In this document: positions 62,901 through 64,000 of the stretch, one piece after another | How the letters are laid out: the number at the start of each line of letters is the position of its first letter | Position numbering within the stretch: the stretch's first letter is position 1 | NCBI RefSeq assembly: GCF_900230185.1 | Contig: NZ_OCSR01000001.1 | Coordinates: 5,270,001-5,334,000, forward strand | From: Burkholderia sp. OK233 | GTDB taxonomy: Bacteria > Pseudomonadota > Gammaproteobacteria > Burkholderiales > Burkholderiaceae | Direction of reading: 5' to 3' | Length of the DNA: 64,000 nt | Program-made: the position numbers and the translations under genes | The notes under the pieces: model-generated | Database searches by the model: none | What the model was told of the DNA's origin: nothing | What the model saw: the letters and a program-made list of their open reading frames with translations, nothing else

Positions 62901-63025
62901 GCATTACGAGCGCGACCATCCTCACGCTGTTCTATCTGCCGGCCCTGTACGCCACATCGTTCAGAGTGCGCGACGACGAACGCGAGCCGCCGGCGCCATC
63001 CGGCACGACGCATTCGGGGAACTGA
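59903..63025 (+). CDS. RND family multidrug efflux pump inner-membrane protein
   Basis: A 1040-aa pump of the AcrB/MexF type with about 12 membrane helices and two large periplasmic loops. The proton-relay pair is in LGLLVDDAIIAVEMM at about residue 410. It takes substrates from the periplasm or membrane and sends them out with proton influx. The ATGA overlap with the adaptor gene and the 4-bp gap to the next gene show a tight operon. Substrates not predictable. Confidence 0.93.
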   Translation: MSTTHEEGRFNLSAWALRHQALVVFLIALATAFGVLAYTRLAQSEDPPFTFRVMVIRTFWPGATARQVQEQVTDRIGRKLQETPAIDFVRSYSRPGESLMFFSMKDSAPVKDVPETWYQVRKKVGDIAATLPPGIQGPFFNDEFGDVYTNIWTLEGDGFSAAQLHDYADQLRTVLLRVPGVGKVDYFGDPDQHIYIEIANTQLTRLGISPQQLGQAINSQNSVSPAGTLTTTDDRVFVRPTGQFKDVNALADTLIRINNRSFRLGDIATIKRGYDDPVATQMRAGGKAGLGIGVTMQPGGDVIRLGKALDQQMVTLRASLPAGLHLVEVSSMPNAVARSVDDFLEAVAEAIAIVLVVSLLSLGVRTGMVVVISMPVVLAVTALCMYLFDIGLHKVSLGTLVLALGLLVDDAIIAVEMMSVKLEQGWSRTRAAAYAYTSTAFPMLTGTLVTVSGFLPIALAKSSTGEYTRSIFEVSAIALIASWLAAVVLIPLLGYHMLPERKRQAHEAEDHEHDIYDTRFYKRLRGWIGWCIERRFVVLAITVVLFILAMAGFTLVPQQFFPSSDRPELLVDVRLPEGASFEATLRQAERLEKALVGRPEIDHTVNFVGTGAPRFYLPLDQQLPQPNFAQFVITAKSVKDREKLAQWLEPELRNNFPAIRTRLSRLENGPPVGYPVQFRVSGDDIATVRSIAERVAATMRADRGTRNVQFDWDEPAERSVRFEVDQKKARELGVTSEDISSFLAMTLSGYTVTQYRERDKLISVDLRAPKAERVDPAKLVTLAMPTPNGPVPLGTLGHLRNDLEFGVIWERDRQPTITVQSDVAPGAQGIDVTHAVDKALSQIRSTLPVGYRIEIGGSVEESGKGQTSINAQMPIMIIAVLVLLMVQLQSFARVLMVVLTAPLGLIGVVLTLLLFGQPFGFVAMLGVIAMFGIIMRNSVILVDQIEQDIAAGHKRFDAIVGATVRRFRPITLTAAAAVLALIPLLRSNFFGPMATALMGGITSATILTLFYLPALYATSFRVRDDEREPPAPSGTTHSGN

Positions 63026-63029
63026 GATC

Positions 63030-64000
63030 ATGGCTATCCTTGCATTCCCTCGCCACGTGCGCTTCACGCTTCTCGGCGGTGCTGCGCTGGCGCTGGCCGC
63101 CTGCTCGTTCGGCCCGAACGGCGAGCCGCCCGCCATGCCGCAACCGGCTCACTACGGCGCCGAAGCGCAACCGACGCAAACCGTGCCCGCACAAGGCATC
63201 ACCCAGCAATTCGTGGTGGGCGCGAAGCCCGTGCCCGAATGGTGGAAGCTGTATCAGTCGGAGGCACTGAACGCGCTGGTCGACGAAGGCTTGCGCAACA
63301 GCCCAACGCTCGCCGCCACCGACAAGAGTCTCGCAGCCGCTCGCGAGCAACTGCGCGCGCAGATCGGCAGTTCGATGCTGCCAACCATCGACGCGGGCGG
63401 CCAGGCCACCCGCAATCGAGCGCTGGCGATCCCCGAGGCAGGTCCGAATACGTTCCTGTACAACATCTTCGTCGGTCAATTGCAGGCGCACTACACGTTC
63501 GACCTGTTCGGCGCCGCACGGCTCGCCGATGCCGCCCTCGCCGCCCGTGTCAACGTACAGGCGTATCAGTTCGACGCCGCGCGCCGCGCGCTGGCCGCCA
63601 ACATCGTGACGGCGGCGATTACGAGTGCTGCGTTGCGTGCGCAGATCGACACAACCGAGCGGCTCGTGACGATTGCCAACGATCAGGCGCGCGACACGCA
63701 ACGGCGCTACGTACTGGGCGCTGTCTCGCACGCCGATCAGTTGAGCGCGCAACAAAGTGCGGCGAGTCTGTCAGCGAGTTTGCCGGGCTTGAAGCAGCAA
63801 TGGCTGACGACGCGTCATGCTTTGGCCGTGCTGCTTGGCCGCACGCCGGACGCGGCCCCGGACGACCTCGATCTTGCGCAACTGCATGTGCCTGAACAGG
63901 TGCCCGTGGTGGTGCCATCCGAGCTGCTGCGCACCCGCCCCGACATTCAGGCCGCGGACGCCGCCCTGAAGGCTGCGGCGGCCGACGTCGGCGTGGCGAC
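63030..64000 (+). CDS. Outer-membrane efflux channel lipoprotein (NodT/OprM type), partial
   Basis: The first 323 codons are seen; the gene runs off the window. The N-terminus MAILAFPRHVRFTLLGGAAL leads to the lipobox LAAC. It continues EWWKLYQSEALNALVDEGLR and NSPTLAATDKSLAAAREQLR, and later YTFDLFGAARLADAALAARV, the usual TolC-like repeats. It should be the exit duct of the RND pump. ATG at 63030, 4 bp after the pump stop. Confidence 0.9.
   Translation, partial: MAILAFPRHVRFTLLGGAALALAACSFGPNGEPPAMPQPAHYGAEAQPTQTVPAQGITQQFVVGAKPVPEWWKLYQSEALNALVDEGLRNSPTLAATDKSLAAAREQLRAQIGSSMLPTIDAGGQATRNRALAIPEAGPNTFLYNIFVGQLQAHYTFDLFGAARLADAALAARVNVQAYQFDAARRALAANIVTAAITSAALRAQIDTTERLVTIANDQARDTQRRYVLGAVSHADQLSAQQSAASLSASLPGLKQQWLTTRHALAVLLGRTPDAAPDDLDLAQLHVPEQVPVVVPSELLRTRPDIQAADAALKAAAADVGVA

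Overview
The window reads as a chromosomal segment of a Burkholderia-group beta-proteobacterium, most likely Paraburkholderia. The DNA is GC-rich and densely coded. It carries a Burkholderia-type trimeric porin, a thioredoxin-reductase-like ferredoxin-NADP reductase, at least seven LysR regulators beside their targets, and small families common in this group (DUF1488, DUF2795, CydX, PGDYG, probable DUF3022). I saw no tRNA, rRNA, insertion sequence, integrase, phage gene or CRISPR array. The segment looks like a catabolic and transport region of a stable replicon with a few accessory genes.

Layout. 1-1.4 kb: start of a MarR regulator gene and a ferredoxin-NADP reductase. 1.6-7.5 kb: a purine and nucleoside island (porin, exported nucleoside hydrolase, LysR, AzgA-like NCS2 permease, adenosine deaminase) that together could take up, split and deaminate nucleosides. 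7.5-12 kb: two divergent LysR/target pairs, one with a DHA2 drug exporter and one with a short-chain dehydrogenase. 12-15.5 kb: small hypotheticals, a Crp/Fnr regulator and a glycosyltransferase. 15.6-20 kb: a polar amino-acid ABC importer without an ATPase gene, and a KgtP-like permease. 20-21.3 kb: a nucleotidyltransferase-fold gene behind two matched palindromes. 21.3-26.4 kb: the prkA-yeaH-spoVR stress operon. 27-34.3 kb: a keto-acid hydratase, a chemoreceptor with a flagellar-type promoter, a reduced ribose locus (rbsR and rbsB only) and CorA. 34.4-41.9 kb: a lipoprotein, a CydX-like microprotein coupled to a P-loop kinase, a saccharopine-dehydrogenase-like gene with an Lrp regulator, a Spy-like protein and a YhfC protease. 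41.9-47.5 kb: a complete 2-ketogluconate operon (kguE-kguK-kguT-kguD-ptxS) with a PtxS-like palindrome in front. 47.6-52.6 kb: LysR/YeiH pair, glutathione transferase, ClC protein. 52.7-57.9 kb: a C45-type hydrolase, small proteins, AraC, cupin and LysR genes. 57.9-64 kb: a TetR-controlled RND efflux operon whose outer-membrane gene runs off the window.

No single cluster is clearly a new defence or biosynthetic system. The best leads are the nucleotidyltransferase-fold gene with its paired 29-bp palindromes, the CydX-like peptide translationally coupled to a P-loop kinase with no cytochrome bd genes beside it, the repeat-driven insertions inside two regulators of the 42-49 kb region, and the duplicated hairpins in front of kguT.
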